Origin: Mycolicibacterium komanii
Lineage (GTDB): Bacteria; Actinomycetota; Actinomycetes; Mycobacteriales; Mycobacteriaceae
Direction of reading: 5' to 3'
DNA: 64,000 nt
NCBI RefSeq assembly: GCF_001050035.1
Contig: NZ_CVTA01000007.1
Span: forward strand, 62,001 to 126,000
Below the pieces are notes generated by a model that ran no database searches, was not told the DNA's origin, and saw nothing but the letters and a program-made list of their open reading frames with translations. Positions 1 to 9,024 of the stretch are shown here, in pieces. Numbering within the stretch: position 1 is the stretch's first letter; the number at the start of each line of letters is the position of its first letter. The position numbers and the translations under genes are program-made.

Positions 1-2
1 CC

Positions 3-779
3 TCGATCGTCGACTACGCCGAGGTCACCAGGCAGCTGGCCGCCGACGCCACCGGCGCCGGCGCGAAAGTGCTTCCCGGGCACCGGGTGACGGGCCTGCA
101 AGTGGGTGACACCGAAGTGGTCGTGAGCGCACGCACCGGCGCCGACGGGACGCAGGCCAGGTTCGACCGGGTCGTCGTGTGCGGCGGTCTGCAGAGCGAC
201 CGGCTCGCCGAGATGGCCGGGGACGGGCCGAATCCGGTGATCATGCCGTTCCGTGGCGAGTACTACGCGTTGAAACCGCACCGACGCGACCTGGTCAACG
301 GTTTGGTCTATCCCGTGCCCGACCCGCGGTACCCGTTTCTCGGGGTGCACGTCACCCCGCGGGTGGACGGCGAGGTGCTGATCGGGCCGAACGCGGTCCT
401 GGCGCTCGCACGCGAGGGCTACACGTGGGGAACGGTGTCGCTGCGCGATCTGGGCGCCATCGCGTCGACACCGGCCTTCTGGCGGTTCGCCCGACGGCAC
501 TGGCGCACGGGGATCCGCGAAGTGTCCGGGTCGCTGTCCAAGCGTCGCTTCATCACCGCCGCGAGGGCCTATGTGCCCGCGTTGGGCGACGATGACGTGG
601 TCCACGGCACCGCGGGAGTGCGCGCGCAGGCCCTCGATCCCGACGGCGGCCTCGTCGACGACTTCCGGATCAGCGTTCGCGGCCGCGTCGTGGTGCTGCG
701 CAATGCACCGTCGCCCGCGGCGACATCGGCGCTCGCGATCGCCGAGCACGTCGTCGACACCTTCGAAGCCGCACAGTGA
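3..779 (+). CDS. lhgO: FAD-dependent oxidoreductase, L-2-hydroxyglutarate oxidase-like (5' partial)
   Basis: The reading frame is open from the window edge, so the N-terminal FAD-binding Rossmann part is missing. The visible 258 residues look like the C-terminal two thirds of a DAO-family protein of the LhgO/YgaF type. They contain SIVDY near the start, a VVVCGG strand before the second flavin contact, PFRGEYY, a region ending in HVTPRVDGEVLIGPNA, and a final block with GTAGVRAQALDPDG followed by VLRNAPSPAATSALAIAEHV. LhgO oxidises L-2-hydroxyglutarate to 2-oxoglutarate and passes electrons to the respiratory chain. It converges on the next gene with a 17-nt gap. The exact substrate is inferred from family resemblance only. 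Confidence 0.8.
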   Translation, partial: SIVDYAEVTRQLAADATGAGAKVLPGHRVTGLQVGDTEVVVSARTGADGTQARFDRVVVCGGLQSDRLAEMAGDGPNPVIMPFRGEYYALKPHRRDLVNGLVYPVPDPRYPFLGVHVTPRVDGEVLIGPNAVLALAREGYTWGTVSLRDLGAIASTPAFWRFARRHWRTGIREVSGSLSKRRFITAARAYVPALGDDDVVHGTAGVRAQALDPDGGLVDDFRISVRGRVVVLRNAPSPAATSALAIAEHVVDTFEAAQ

Positions 780-796
780 TTCGCGAAGGTCGATGA

Positions 797-1465
797 TCAG
801 ACCGGGCGCACCGCCTTGAAGAACGCCACGTGTCCGAACACGCGCACGCGCTGGTGGCCGACCTGGGTGCACTCGAAGCCGACGGCACTAAGTTGTCGCG
901 GTATCGCATCGCCGCGATTGCCTGCAGCGTGTGCACTCCGCATGAGGCGGCGCGCCAGCGCGCCGTCGTCAGCGGGCACCTCGCCACCGACGTCGACCAG
1001 GTGTAGTTCGCCGCCAGGCCGCAGGACGCGGAAGATCTGCTCGGCGGCAGAGCCTTTCGCGTCGTCGTCGAGGTGATGCCACATCATCGACGACAGCACC
1101 CGGTCGAACATCCCATCGGCGTACGGGAGATTTTGGACGTATCCACGGTCGAATATGACGTCGGTCCGTCCGCGGGCCTTGCGTTCGGCACGGCGCAACG
1201 CCAGCGGATCGGGGTCACATCCGGTCGCTTCGATGCCGGGGTGCGCCTGACGCGCCGCGATGATGAGATTGCCGGTGCCACAGCCGACTTCGAGGACCGT
1301 CATCCCGGAGTGGAGGTCGGCCTGATCAATCAGGGTGCGATACGCCCGTCGGAATCCCAGCACGCGGGTCAGCAGGTCGTAGGCGGGCAGGAACAGGTCG
1401 TGACCCGCTGCGGGCAGATAGTCGTGACCCCTCGTCGACTCGGTAGTAGGAGTATTTTCCGTCAT
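797..1465 (-). CDS. Class I SAM-dependent methyltransferase
   Basis: The 222-residue protein has the classic methyltransferase motif I (VLEVGCGTGN, around residue 57), an acidic residue after the second strand (ATGCDPDP) and a motif near residue 130 (FDRVLSSMMWHHLDDD). A post-motif block LRPGGELHLVDVGG is typical of Methyltransf_11/25 enzymes such as UbiE-like proteins. It should transfer methyl from S-adenosylmethionine to a small or lipid substrate in the cytosol, but the substrate cannot be read. It is transcribed away from the AraC-type regulator across a short divergent intergenic region, so that regulator may control it. Confidence 0.85.
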   Translation of the reverse strand: MTENTPTTESTRGHDYLPAAGHDLFLPAYDLLTRVLGFRRAYRTLIDQADLHSGMTVLEVGCGTGNLIIAARQAHPGIEATGCDPDPLALRRAERKARGRTDVIFDRGYVQNLPYADGMFDRVLSSMMWHHLDDDAKGSAAEQIFRVLRPGGELHLVDVGGEVPADDGALARRLMRSAHAAGNRGDAIPRQLSAVGFECTQVGHQRVRVFGHVAFFKAVRPV

Positions 1466-1538
1466 GGGGCCATCGTGAACCCATTACCGCTAGCAGTGTT
1501 GGGTGATCATTGGCAAGAGTTGGACTATCTTTCGATGC

Positions 1539-2381
1539 ATGGCGTTGGCGTCGCGGGTGGTTCGACACCGCGGCGGGGTGCCGATCTACGGCTATCCGAC
1601 GGCCCCCGGTACCCCGCCGGTCTCCGTGGTGCACGCCGGGCATGAGGGCCTGATCCAACGCGGCCGCCACATCCACGACTTCCCGGCGTTGTGGTTCGTT
1701 CCCGATACGGCGACGGTGCTGGTCATCGCGGCCGGCGAAGTGCTCGATCCCGCGGCCCGGCCCGACTGTGGCGTCGGCGTCTTCTTCGACCCTGCGGCGT
1801 TGGAGTCCGAAGGAGCTCGCCCGACGTGGCGTGAGCATCCCCTGCTGTTCCCGTTCCTGCACGGCGAGGCGGGCGGGGTGCTCGAGCTACGGTTGCCCGC
1901 GGCGCGGGTGGAGCCGTGGCAGTCGGCGATCGCATCGATCGACACCGAGCTGACCGAACGCCGCGACGGTTACCGGCAGGCGATGCTGGCGCACCTGACG
2001 CTGTTGCTGATCGACCTCGCCCGGATCGCCGACGACGTGGTCGGCGACCTTCGGCAGGCCGGCGAACCGCTACTGGCGGACGTCTTCGCGGTCATCGACC
2101 GGCGGCTGGGCCAACCGCTGTCGCTGCGCGACGTGGCCGCCGAGGTCGGCATGACGCCCGGCCACCTGACCACGATGGTGCGCCGCCGCACCGGCCGTAC
2201 GGTCCAGGAGTGGATCATCGAGCGCCGGATGGCGACCGGTAGGCGCCTGCTGACCGACACCGACCTGCCGGTCGCTGAGGTCGCCCGCCGCGTCGGCCTC
2301 GCAGACCCCGGATACTTCAGCAGGCTGTTCCGGCGCACCCACGGGACGTCTCCCCGCATGTGGCGTGCTCATCCCTGCTGA
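1539..2381 (+). CDS. AraC-family transcriptional regulator
   Basis: The C-terminal third carries two helix-turn-helix units of the AraC/XylS type: [26 protein letters not shown], then the second unit with [33 protein letters not shown] and a terminal R-W. The N-terminal part ([21 protein letters not shown]) looks like a cupin-type AraC effector domain. An in-frame GTG at 1503 would add 12 residues; I prefer the ATG because the extension has no family resemblance. It is divergent from the methyltransferase, a common regulator-target arrangement. The inducer is unknown. Confidence 0.85.
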   Translation: MALASRVVRHRGGVPIYGYPTAPGTPPVSVVHAGHEGLIQRGRHIHDFPALWFVPDTATVLVIAAGEVLDPAARPDCGVGVFFDPAALESEGARPTWREHPLLFPFLHGEAGGVLELRLPAARVEPWQSAIASIDTELTERRDGYRQAMLAHLTLLLIDLARIADDVVGDLRQAGEPLLADVFAVIDRRLGQPLSLRDVAAEVGMTPGHLTTMVRRRTGRTVQEWIIERRMATGRRLLTDTDLPVAEVARRVGLADPGYFSRLFRRTHGTSPRMWRAHPC

Positions 2382-2422
2382 TAACGCCATCTCCGGCCGA
2401 GGCCGGGTCGTACTGTGGGTGC

Positions 2423-4720
2423 ATGGCCATCATCGAAACGGACGCCGCGCCTCAGACCCCGTTCGAGCAGGAGGTCGCTGCCACGCAGCGGTACTTCGAC
2501 AGCCCGAGATTCGACGGGATCATGCGCCTCTACTCGGCCCGTCAGGTCGCCGAACAGCGCGGCACGATTCCGTCCGACTACATCGTGGCGCGTGAGGCCG
2601 CCACCGCGTTCTACGAGCGCCTGCGCGAACTGTTCGCACAGAAGAAGAGCATCACCACTTTCGGCCCGTATTCGCCCGGCCAGGCCGTCACGATGAAGCG
2701 CATGGGCATCGAGGGCATCTACCTCGGTGGCTGGGCGACGTCGGCCAAGGGGTCCACCACCGAAGATCCCGGACCCGACCTCGCCAGCTATCCGCTCAGC
2801 CAGGTGCCCGAGGAGGCCGCGGGCCTGGTCCGCGCGCTGCTCACCGCGGACCGCAACCAGCAGTACCTGCGGCTGCAGATGACCGAAGACCAGCGCGCCT
2901 CGACGCCCGCCGTCGACTTCCGGCCGTTCATCATCGCCGACGCGGACACCGGCCATGGCGGAGACCCGCACGTGCGCAACCTGATTCGTCGTTTCGTGGA
3001 GGCCGGCGTGCCGGGCTACCACATCGAGGATCAGCGCCCCGGCACCAAGAAGTGCGGCCATCAGGGCGGCAAGGTGTTGGTGCCGTCCGACGAACAGATC
3101 AAACGGCTCAACACCGCACGCTTCCAACTCGACATCATGCGGGTGCCCGGCATCATCGTGGCGCGCACCGACGCCGAGGCGGCCAACCTGATCGACAGCC
3201 GCGCCGACGAGCGCGACCAACCGTTCCTGCTCGGCGTGACGAACCTGAAGGTGCCGTCGTACAAGTCGTGCTACCTGGCGATGATGCGGCGCTTCTACGA
3301 GGCGGGTGTCACCGAACTCAACGGCCACCTGCTCTACGCGCTGCCCGAAGGTGAATACGAAACCGCCAACGCCTGGCTGGACCGCAACGGCATCGGGGAC
3401 ACCGTCGCCCAGGCGGCCTCGAAGTATCAGGACCGCCCCGACGGAGAGATCGACGCGATCTTCGACGAGGTCGAGTCGAAGTGCGTCGACGCCTGGCAGC
3501 TCGATGCCGGCTTGATGACGTACGGCGAGGCGGTGGCCGAGCTGCTCGAGTTCCGCGAAAGCGAAGGCGAACAACTCGACATGAGCGTCGCCGAGTGGCG
3601 GGAGTTCTCCGAGCGCGCTCCCCTCTACACCGCCCGCGAGAAGGCCAGGGAGATCGGGGCGGCCGTGGGATGGGACTGCGAGCTGGCCAAGACCCCGGAG
3701 GGCTACTACCAGGTTCGCGGCGGGATCCCCTACGCGATCGCCAAGTCGCTCGCCGCCGCGCCGTTCGCCGACATCTTGTGGATGGAGACCAAGACCGCCG
3801 ACCTCGCCGACGCGCGCGAGTTCGCCGAGGCCATTCACGCCGAGTTCCCGGAGAAGATGCTGGCCTACAACCTGTCGCCGTCGTTCAACTGGGATACGAC
3901 CGGCATGACCGACGACGAGATGCGGGCGTTCCCCGAGGAACTCGGCAAGATGGGCTTCGTCTTCAACTTCATCACCTACGGCGGTCATCAGGTCGACGGC
4001 GTCGCATCCGAGGAGTTCGCCACCGCGCTGCGCCAGGACGGCATGCTTGCGCTGGCGCGGTTGCAGCGCAAGATGCGGTTGGTCGAATCGCCCTATCGCA
4101 CACCGCAGACGCTCGTCGGCGGTCCGCGCAGCGATGCCGCGCTGGCCGCATCCTCGGGTCGGCTCGCGACCACGAAGGCGATGGGCAAGGGCTCGACCCA
4201 GCATCAGCATCTCGTGCAGACCGAGGTGCCCAAGAAGCTGCTCGAGGAGTGGCTGGCGATGTGGGGCGAGCACTACAAGCTCGACGAGAAGCTGCGGGTG
4301 CAGCTGCGGCCGACGCGTCCGGGCTCGGATGTGTTGGAGCTCGGGATCTTCGGCGAGCGCGACGGCGAGGACGAGAAGCTCGCCAACGTGATCGTCGATC
4401 CGATCAAGGACCGGCACGGCCGCAGCATCCTGACGGTGCGCGACCAGAACACGTTCGCCGAGAAATTGCGGCAGAAGCGACTGATGAGCGTCGTGCACCT
4501 GTGGCTCATCCACCGGTTCAAGCCCGAGATCATGTACTACGTCACGCCCACCGAGGACAACATCTATCAAACCGAGAAGATGAAGTCGCACGGCATCTTC
4601 ACCGACGTGTACCAGGAGGTCGGCGAGATCATCGTCGCCGATGTGAACCAGCCGCGGATCGAGGAACTGCTCAACCCCGACCGCGAGGCGCTGGGACGGT
4701 TGATCCGCAAGGAGGACTGA
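2423..4720 (+). CDS. aceA: Isocitrate lyase, large ICL2 type
   Basis: The enzyme cleaves isocitrate to glyoxylate and succinate in the glyoxylate shunt (and methylisocitrate in related enzymes). The signature KKCGHQGGK places the catalytic cysteine at residue 211. Metal and substrate elements [10 protein letters not shown] and [14 protein letters not shown] are also present. At 765 residues it matches the long mycobacterial ICL2, not the ~428-residue ICL1; the extra length includes a C-terminal region of roughly 160 residues (from about [12 protein letters not shown]) that in ICL2 is regulatory. The chosen ATG gives [10 protein letters not shown]; an in-frame ATG 63 nt upstream is less likely. 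The gene ends 3 nt before the convergent metalloprotease gene. Confidence 0.93.
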   Translation: MAIIETDAAPQTPFEQEVAATQRYFDSPRFDGIMRLYSARQVAEQRGTIPSDYIVAREAATAFYERLRELFAQKKSITTFGPYSPGQAVTMKRMGIEGIYLGGWATSAKGSTTEDPGPDLASYPLSQVPEEAAGLVRALLTADRNQQYLRLQMTEDQRASTPAVDFRPFIIADADTGHGGDPHVRNLIRRFVEAGVPGYHIEDQRPGTKKCGHQGGKVLVPSDEQIKRLNTARFQLDIMRVPGIIVARTDAEAANLIDSRADERDQPFLLGVTNLKVPSYKSCYLAMMRRFYEAGVTELNGHLLYALPEGEYETANAWLDRNGIGDTVAQAASKYQDRPDGEIDAIFDEVESKCVDAWQLDAGLMTYGEAVAELLEFRESEGEQLDMSVAEWREFSERAPLYTAREKAREIGAAVGWDCELAKTPEGYYQVRGGIPYAIAKSLAAAPFADILWMETKTADLADAREFAEAIHAEFPEKMLAYNLSPSFNWDTTGMTDDEMRAFPEELGKMGFVFNFITYGGHQVDGVASEEFATALRQDGMLALARLQRKMRLVESPYRTPQTLVGGPRSDAALAASSGRLATTKAMGKGSTQHQHLVQTEVPKKLLEEWLAMWGEHYKLDEKLRVQLRPTRPGSDVLELGIFGERDGEDEKLANVIVDPIKDRHGRSILTVRDQNTFAEKLRQKRLMSVVHLWLIHRFKPEIMYYVTPTEDNIYQTEKMKSHGIFTDVYQEVGEIIVADVNQPRIEELLNPDREALGRLIRKED

Positions 4721-4723
4721 CGG

Positions 4724-7375
4724 TTACGACGAGTCGGCGCCGTCCGACGACGAGCCGCCCGTCGAATCACCCGTGCTTCCGCCGGTGGCCCCGCCGGTAG
4801 TGCCGGTAGTGCCGCCGGTGGTACCGGTCGTGGTGCCGCCGGTGGTCCCGGTTGTAGTGCCGCCGGTGGTGCCGGTCGTCGCTCCGCCGGATGTGGTTGT
4901 GCCGGTGCTGGTTCCGGTCGTGCCGGCGGCGGTCGTCGGTTCGTCGGCCGTCGTGCTTTCGGTTTCCGACGACGGGGTCGGCGATTTCGACGTCGCCGTA
5001 TCTTCGGTCGTCGACGAGGGCGCCTCGGTCGCGGTACCCGACGGGGTGGCGGTGGCGGCGACTTCGGTCACCTCCGCCGCCGACGTGCTCGGCGGTGCGC
5101 TGGTCGCCGAGGGCAGTGCCGCAGTAGTGCTGGGCTGCGTGGTTGGCACAGGCGTCGTCTGAGTCAGCGACGGGAAAGTGCCCGGCCGGTCACGCTCGAC
5201 GATCCCCATGATTTGTTCGGTGTACCTGGCCAGTGTCGCGTCTATTTCGCTCGCGTCGACATCGCCGTCGGCGATCCGACTGCCGTAGGCCGCGATCTCC
5301 GTCCACAGATCTTCGAGCTCGGCCTTCGCTTGGGGCGACAGGTCCTCGTCGAGTGTGACGAACAGTTGGCGCGCGAGCGCGTACGTCATGCAGTTGACGC
5401 ATTCGTAGTTGAGTGCGCCCGCCAAATTCTGCGGGACCGCGACGTTGTCGTTGGTGTCATCCTGATCGATGACGAACACCACCTGATACGCGATCGCCAC
5501 CGCCGCACAGTTCTCGCACGACGCGTAGGCGTGGGCCTCGTTGATGTTCAACGCGTATTCCTCGTCCGTGCTCCAGACGAGTGCGAATGCCGCGTCGTAC
5601 ACCACGGTTCCGTCGGTCGTGTTGACGGCCAGTGCCTGGTTGTCGCCCTCCTCGGATTCACGCGCGATGGGCTTGTCGAACGGGAAGACCCATCCCTGAT
5701 CGGACTGCGCGGTCGAAGCCGCCGCGAAGGAGCCGCCGCTATAGCCGCCGCCGTTGGCCGCCGATACCGGTTGTCGGGGAACCAGGATGACCGCGAGTTC
5801 CGCGGTCCTGAAAATCGGTGGCCGCGTGCGCGTGTCCCACAGCACCGGCATCACGCCGCGCTGACCGGGCACCAGTGAGCGCGTCGCTGCGACGGGTTGC
5901 GGATTTTGCCGAACCGGTCGCGACGAATCATCCAGCCGTTCAACGCGTAACGCGTAGAAGATATCGCTGAGCGTCCCGCGCTCGGACGCGTCGATGGGCC
6001 GGTAAGTGTCAGCCTGCGGCCACCACGCATACGCGATACCGGCCAGCGCCAGCGCCCCCGCGAGGCCGGCGAGCAGTCGCATCGCCGGTCTTCCCGACGT
6101 GCCCGTCCAGGCGGTCGTGACGATTCGCCTGCCGATCCGGAACAGCATGTAGATCAGCCCCGCCATCGGGATGACGATCGCGACCATCGCCAACACCCGT
6201 GCGATCGCCTGCACGGGGTCTCCGTCGGCCCACGCGGTGGACAGCACATCCTGCTGCTTGTTCAGACCGGCCCACGCCGAACCGATCAGACGGGGCAGGG
6301 CGAGAACGGCCAGCGCCATCATGCCGAGCAGTAGTGGGACCACGACGACGACCCATGCGGTCACCACGATGCGCGCCCACCATTTCAGCTGGCGTGCCTG
6401 CGAGTCGCTCCAGCGCCAGGGCAGCATGCCGAGCAGCGTGGGCTTCATCCGGCCGTAGAGATCGGGCACGCCGGTGAGGTCGGCGAGCACGTGGTAGCCG
6501 TCGAACCGGACCAGCGGCGTGAGCTGACGGATCATCTGGATGATCTGCGTTGCCACCACGAGCAGCAGAGCGTCATAGCGCAACCACAGCCACAGCCCCG
6601 TGATGCCCACCGCGACAATGGCGTTGAAGTAGAGGCCGCCCAGGTCCGTGCGCAGGCGACCGCCCCGGCCGAGTCGATACGAGTCGGTGACATCGGTGTA
6701 GAACGCCGGCCACACCAGATACAGGCCGAAGCCCATCACCCCGGGCGTCGCGCCGCCGTACCGCGCCGCCGCAGCGTGCCCGAACTCGTGGAATCCGGCG
6801 GACAGCACGGTCACGATGAACACGAGGATCAGCAGACCGGGGCGTTCGAACGCGTCATATGCCGCCGCGGCCAGGCCCTTGCGGAATGACACCCACCAGC
6901 AGACAACCATGAAGGCGGCCAGGACGGGTACCGCCACCCACGGGCGGAACAGGAATCGAAACGGGTCGGTGAACCGCCGGGTCTGGTCGGGATCGGTCAC
7001 CGACCGCTTCAGTCGCAGGCCCAGGAGCGGATTGCGTTTCCGCACTTGCGGTTCGGAACCATCGGCGAGCCGAACCAACCCGAGCGGCCGGAGCTTTCCG
7101 TCGACCAGCTGATGGATGTTCTCTTCACTGACGGTCCGGCCCGCGGACTGGGTGACGGCGGTCGCCACGTCCGAAGCGTCTCGGGCACCGTCGATTTCGC
7201 GCAGCACCGCGTAGAGCAGCGGTGTGAGCTGAATCGTTTGACCGTCGGCGCGGCGGACCAGGGCGGGCGGAACCCGGTAACCGGATCCCGACATCGCCCC
7301 GATCAGCTCCACACCTGCCGAACGGTGCAGCGCCACGGCTTCGGCCGCGCCTGTCCGCTCGGTTGTCACGGTCAT
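4724..7375 (-). CDS. PqqD/RRE-like domain + M50-type membrane metalloprotease with CxxC pairs and Thr/Gly tail
   Basis: The 883-residue protein is modular. Residues ~30-105 (GYRVPPALVRRADG, then LTPLLYAVLREIDGARD) read like a PqqD/winged-helix peptide-recognition domain. Around eight to ten hydrophobic segments follow between ~145 and ~455. One carries HEFGH (His196, Glu197, His200) and a later segment has VRFDGYH with Asp292, the layout of site-2-protease-like M50 enzymes annotated as peptide zinc metalloprotease (YydH-like). A predicted extracytoplasmic region follows with two CxxC pairs (Cys620/623 and Cys659/662), each in a similar context (CAAVAIAYQV and CMTYALARQL). The tail from ~715 is Thr/Ser/Pro/Gly-rich and ends in 8-residue TGTTGGTT-type repeats. 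It lies 35 nt downstream of the duplicated low-complexity protein gene. The peptide-processing role is inferred from these domains. Confidence 0.75.
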   Translation of the reverse strand: MTVTTERTGAAEAVALHRSAGVELIGAMSGSGYRVPPALVRRADGQTIQLTPLLYAVLREIDGARDASDVATAVTQSAGRTVSEENIHQLVDGKLRPLGLVRLADGSEPQVRKRNPLLGLRLKRSVTDPDQTRRFTDPFRFLFRPWVAVPVLAAFMVVCWWVSFRKGLAAAAYDAFERPGLLILVFIVTVLSAGFHEFGHAAAARYGGATPGVMGFGLYLVWPAFYTDVTDSYRLGRGGRLRTDLGGLYFNAIVAVGITGLWLWLRYDALLLVVATQIIQMIRQLTPLVRFDGYHVLADLTGVPDLYGRMKPTLLGMLPWRWSDSQARQLKWWARIVVTAWVVVVVPLLLGMMALAVLALPRLIGSAWAGLNKQQDVLSTAWADGDPVQAIARVLAMVAIVIPMAGLIYMLFRIGRRIVTTAWTGTSGRPAMRLLAGLAGALALAGIAYAWWPQADTYRPIDASERGTLSDIFYALRVERLDDSSRPVRQNPQPVAATRSLVPGQRGVMPVLWDTRTRPPIFRTAELAVILVPRQPVSAANGGGYSGGSFAAASTAQSDQGWVFPFDKPIARESEEGDNQALAVNTTDGTVVYDAAFALVWSTDEEYALNINEAHAYASCENCAAVAIAYQVVFVIDQDDTNDNVAVPQNLAGALNYECVNCMTYALARQLFVTLDEDLSPQAKAELEDLWTEIAAYGSRIADGDVDASEIDATLARYTEQIMGIVERDRPGTFPSLTQTTPVPTTQPSTTAALPSATSAPPSTSAAEVTEVAATATPSGTATEAPSSTTEDTATSKSPTPSSETESTTADEPTTAAGTTGTSTGTTTSGGATTGTTGGTTTGTTGGTTTGTTGGTTGTTGGATGGSTGDSTGGSSSDGADSS
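4773..4900 (-). repeat. 24-bp-type tandem repeats encoding the TGTTGGTT tail
   Basis: The 3' end of the metalloprotease gene is a degenerate tandem array of roughly 24-bp units. Each encodes an octapeptide close to TGTTGGTT, with interruptions near the ends. The plus strand shows it as repeated gtgccgccggtggt blocks. Such repeats can change copy number by slippage, so tail length may vary between strains. Confidence 0.75.
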
Positions 7376-7410
7376 GTCGGCACCTGAGAATCAGCGAGGA
7401 CGGGTGACGC

Positions 7411-8286
7411 TCAGCCGGCGGACCCGCCGCTGCCGCCGCTCGAGCCACCGGAGCTTCCGCCGCTCGAGGCGCTGCCGCCGCTTGTGCCACCGCTTCCGCT
7501 GTCGCCTCCGCTCGTACCGCCGACGCTCGTACCGCCGCTTGTCGCGCCGCCGCTGGTACTACCGGTCGACCCGCTCGTCGTGTCGGAGGTGGACCCGGGG
7601 GCGCTGGTCGACTCGCCACCGCTGGCGTCGTCACCATCGCCCGGTTGCGAGGTGCCCTGCGTGATCGAGGAGTCCTGGTCGGCTCCCGCGAAGGTCTCGC
7701 CGGTCAACTTCTGGGTGATCACCGCGTCCTGGTAGGACAGGGCGTCCGCTTCGGAATCCACCGACAGGACATTGGCCGCGACCGCGGCACTGATCGGCGC
7801 GCCGACGTTTGCATTGGCGGCCACCGCACCGGCTATCGGCGCCGCGAGGTCGGTGTCGAGGTCGACGTTGACGTTCACGTTGAGCAGCGGGCCCTCCAGC
7901 GTGGCCAGGTCGCCGATTTCGACCGTTCCACCGTCGTCGGGAGGCGGGGTGACCGGATCGCCGTCGGCCACATCGGCCTGGTCGATGCCGCTCTCTTGGC
8001 TCGAGATCGCCGTCGCATCGGCCTCGATGATCTGGTCGACGTAGGCCTGCTGGTCGACCAACGCGCCTGCCGTCGAGCCCGAGGACAGCACGTTCGCTGA
8101 GGCGGCGGCGTCGATCGGGGCCGCGACGTTGAGTTGTGCGGCGACCGCGAGATCGATCGGCGAGGCAATGTCGAGGAAGACGTCCACGTCGACATTGAGA
8201 TCCAGGATCGAGACGACCTCCTTGTCGGGAAGGGCGGTCGCGACCTCGGCTTCGATTTCTTCTGGTGTCAGTCCTTGGGTGCTCAT
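7411..8286 (-). CDS. Low-complexity protein with internal duplication and Ser/Gly tail (candidate partner of the metalloprotease)
   Basis: No enzyme motif is seen. The 291-residue protein starts with a short acidic leader-like stretch (MSTQGLTPEEIEAEVATALP, then DKEVVSILDLN). Two related ~80-residue blocks follow. Block 1 has NVDVDVFLDIASPIDLAVAA, NVAAPIDAAASANVL and a DQ-rich end; block 2 has NVNVNVDLDTDLAAPIAGAV, ANVGAPISAAVAANVL and another DQ-rich end. The last ~80 residues are almost only Ser, Gly and Thr (SGGSSGGSSGG-like). I chose the ATG preceded 5 nt upstream by AGGAG; an in-frame upstream codon would add seven residues. Similar mycobacterial proteins are, from memory, annotated as peptidoglycan-binding, without visible support here. 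It lacks an ordinary Sec signal peptide. Confidence 0.7.
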   Translation of the reverse strand: MSTQGLTPEEIEAEVATALPDKEVVSILDLNVDVDVFLDIASPIDLAVAAQLNVAAPIDAAASANVLSSGSTAGALVDQQAYVDQIIEADATAISSQESGIDQADVADGDPVTPPPDDGGTVEIGDLATLEGPLLNVNVNVDLDTDLAAPIAGAVAANANVGAPISAAVAANVLSVDSEADALSYQDAVITQKLTGETFAGADQDSSITQGTSQPGDGDDASGGESTSAPGSTSDTTSGSTGSTSGGATSGGTSVGGTSGGDSGSGGTSGGSASSGGSSGGSSGGSGGSAG

Positions 8287-8574
8287 CGTGCGCTCCTGTG
8301 CCTGCACCCGACGTTGCTGACGTCGAGTGATCTAGCTAACAATTGGTGATGAGAGGCGTACCCAGCCGCGGCCATGATCAACAACATTTTTCCAAGAATC
8401 GTGAAAATTCATCCGTTGCTGCAGCTAGAGGCGCGCTAGACTAATTAACTCCATCGAAAGCCCGATCTGCGGTTAGCCCAAGTTAAGCAGACAATTTGTA
8501 TCGATCGACAAGATCAAATGTTTGCTGACTAATCGTAGTCCGCCGACGAAAACGTTTGCGTCGTCAGGGCCTTT
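8287..8574. other. AT-rich intergenic region upstream of the duplicated-protein/metalloprotease pair
   Basis: No open frame here resembles a protein. The region is clearly more AT-rich than the flanking genes (runs such as aacaacatttttccaag and gactaattaactcc). It should hold the promoter of the minus-strand pair and the transcription end of the SRPBCC gene. No perfect palindrome or sigma-70-like pair stood out strongly enough to call. Confidence 0.5.
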
Positions 8575-9006
8575 TCAACCGTATAGCTCTTCGAATCTGC
8601 GGATCGAACGCTCGATGTCGCCCTTGACCGCCCGGGCCGCGGTCGCGCCGATGGGCCCGAACAGCGGCGCTCCCCCGAGGTTGAGGGTGAGCGTGAACGC
8701 CGAGCCGGTATCGGTCGGCGCGACGTTCATCCGCAACCCGTACTTGGTGCCGCCGACGCCCTTGCCGGCGACCTCGATCAGGCGGGGCGGGTCGAATTTC
8801 TCGATGGTCCAGGTGACGCGGTTGCGCAGCCCCTTGGCCCCGGCGACCCCGACGATCGTGGTGCCGACGGACAGTTCGTCCGGCAGCTCGCTGCGCCAGC
8901 CCTCGTGCATGACCAGCCAGTCGCCCAAGGCGTTGAGATCCGATACGTGCTCCCACGCGTCCTGCGGACTCAACGTGAGCTGTCGCGACAACTCCAGCTT
9001 GGCCAT
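8575..9006 (-). CDS. SRPBCC-superfamily protein (polyketide cyclase/dehydrase-like)
   Basis: At 143 residues this fits the START/Bet v1-like lipid-binding fold: [20 protein letters not shown] at the first strand-helix, [34 protein letters not shown], and a long C-terminal helix ending [20 protein letters not shown]. Mycobacteria have many such proteins (Rv0910-like) that bind hydrophobic ligands. No catalytic residue can be assigned. It lies 18 nt downstream of the histidine kinase on the same strand, so the two are probably cotranscribed. Confidence 0.75.
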   Translation of the reverse strand: MAKLELSRQLTLSPQDAWEHVSDLNALGDWLVMHEGWRSELPDELSVGTTIVGVAGAKGLRNRVTWTIEKFDPPRLIEVAGKGVGGTKYGLRMNVAPTDTGSAFTLTLNLGGAPLFGPIGATAARAVKGDIERSIRRFEELYG

Positions 9007-9024
9007 CTGAGGATGGTAGCCAGC

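Noticed and set aside
2369..4591. 740-residue open frame antisense to isocitrate lyase
   Set aside because: It is the shadow of a high-GC gene with recognisable ICL motifs on the plus strand. The antisense product is low-complexity His/Leu/Val-rich and has no domain.
8575..9006. Toxin of a type II toxin-antitoxin pair (Rv0910-like)
   Set aside because: The SRPBCC fold is similar, but no small antitoxin gene lies next to it, so no toxin-antitoxin call is justified.
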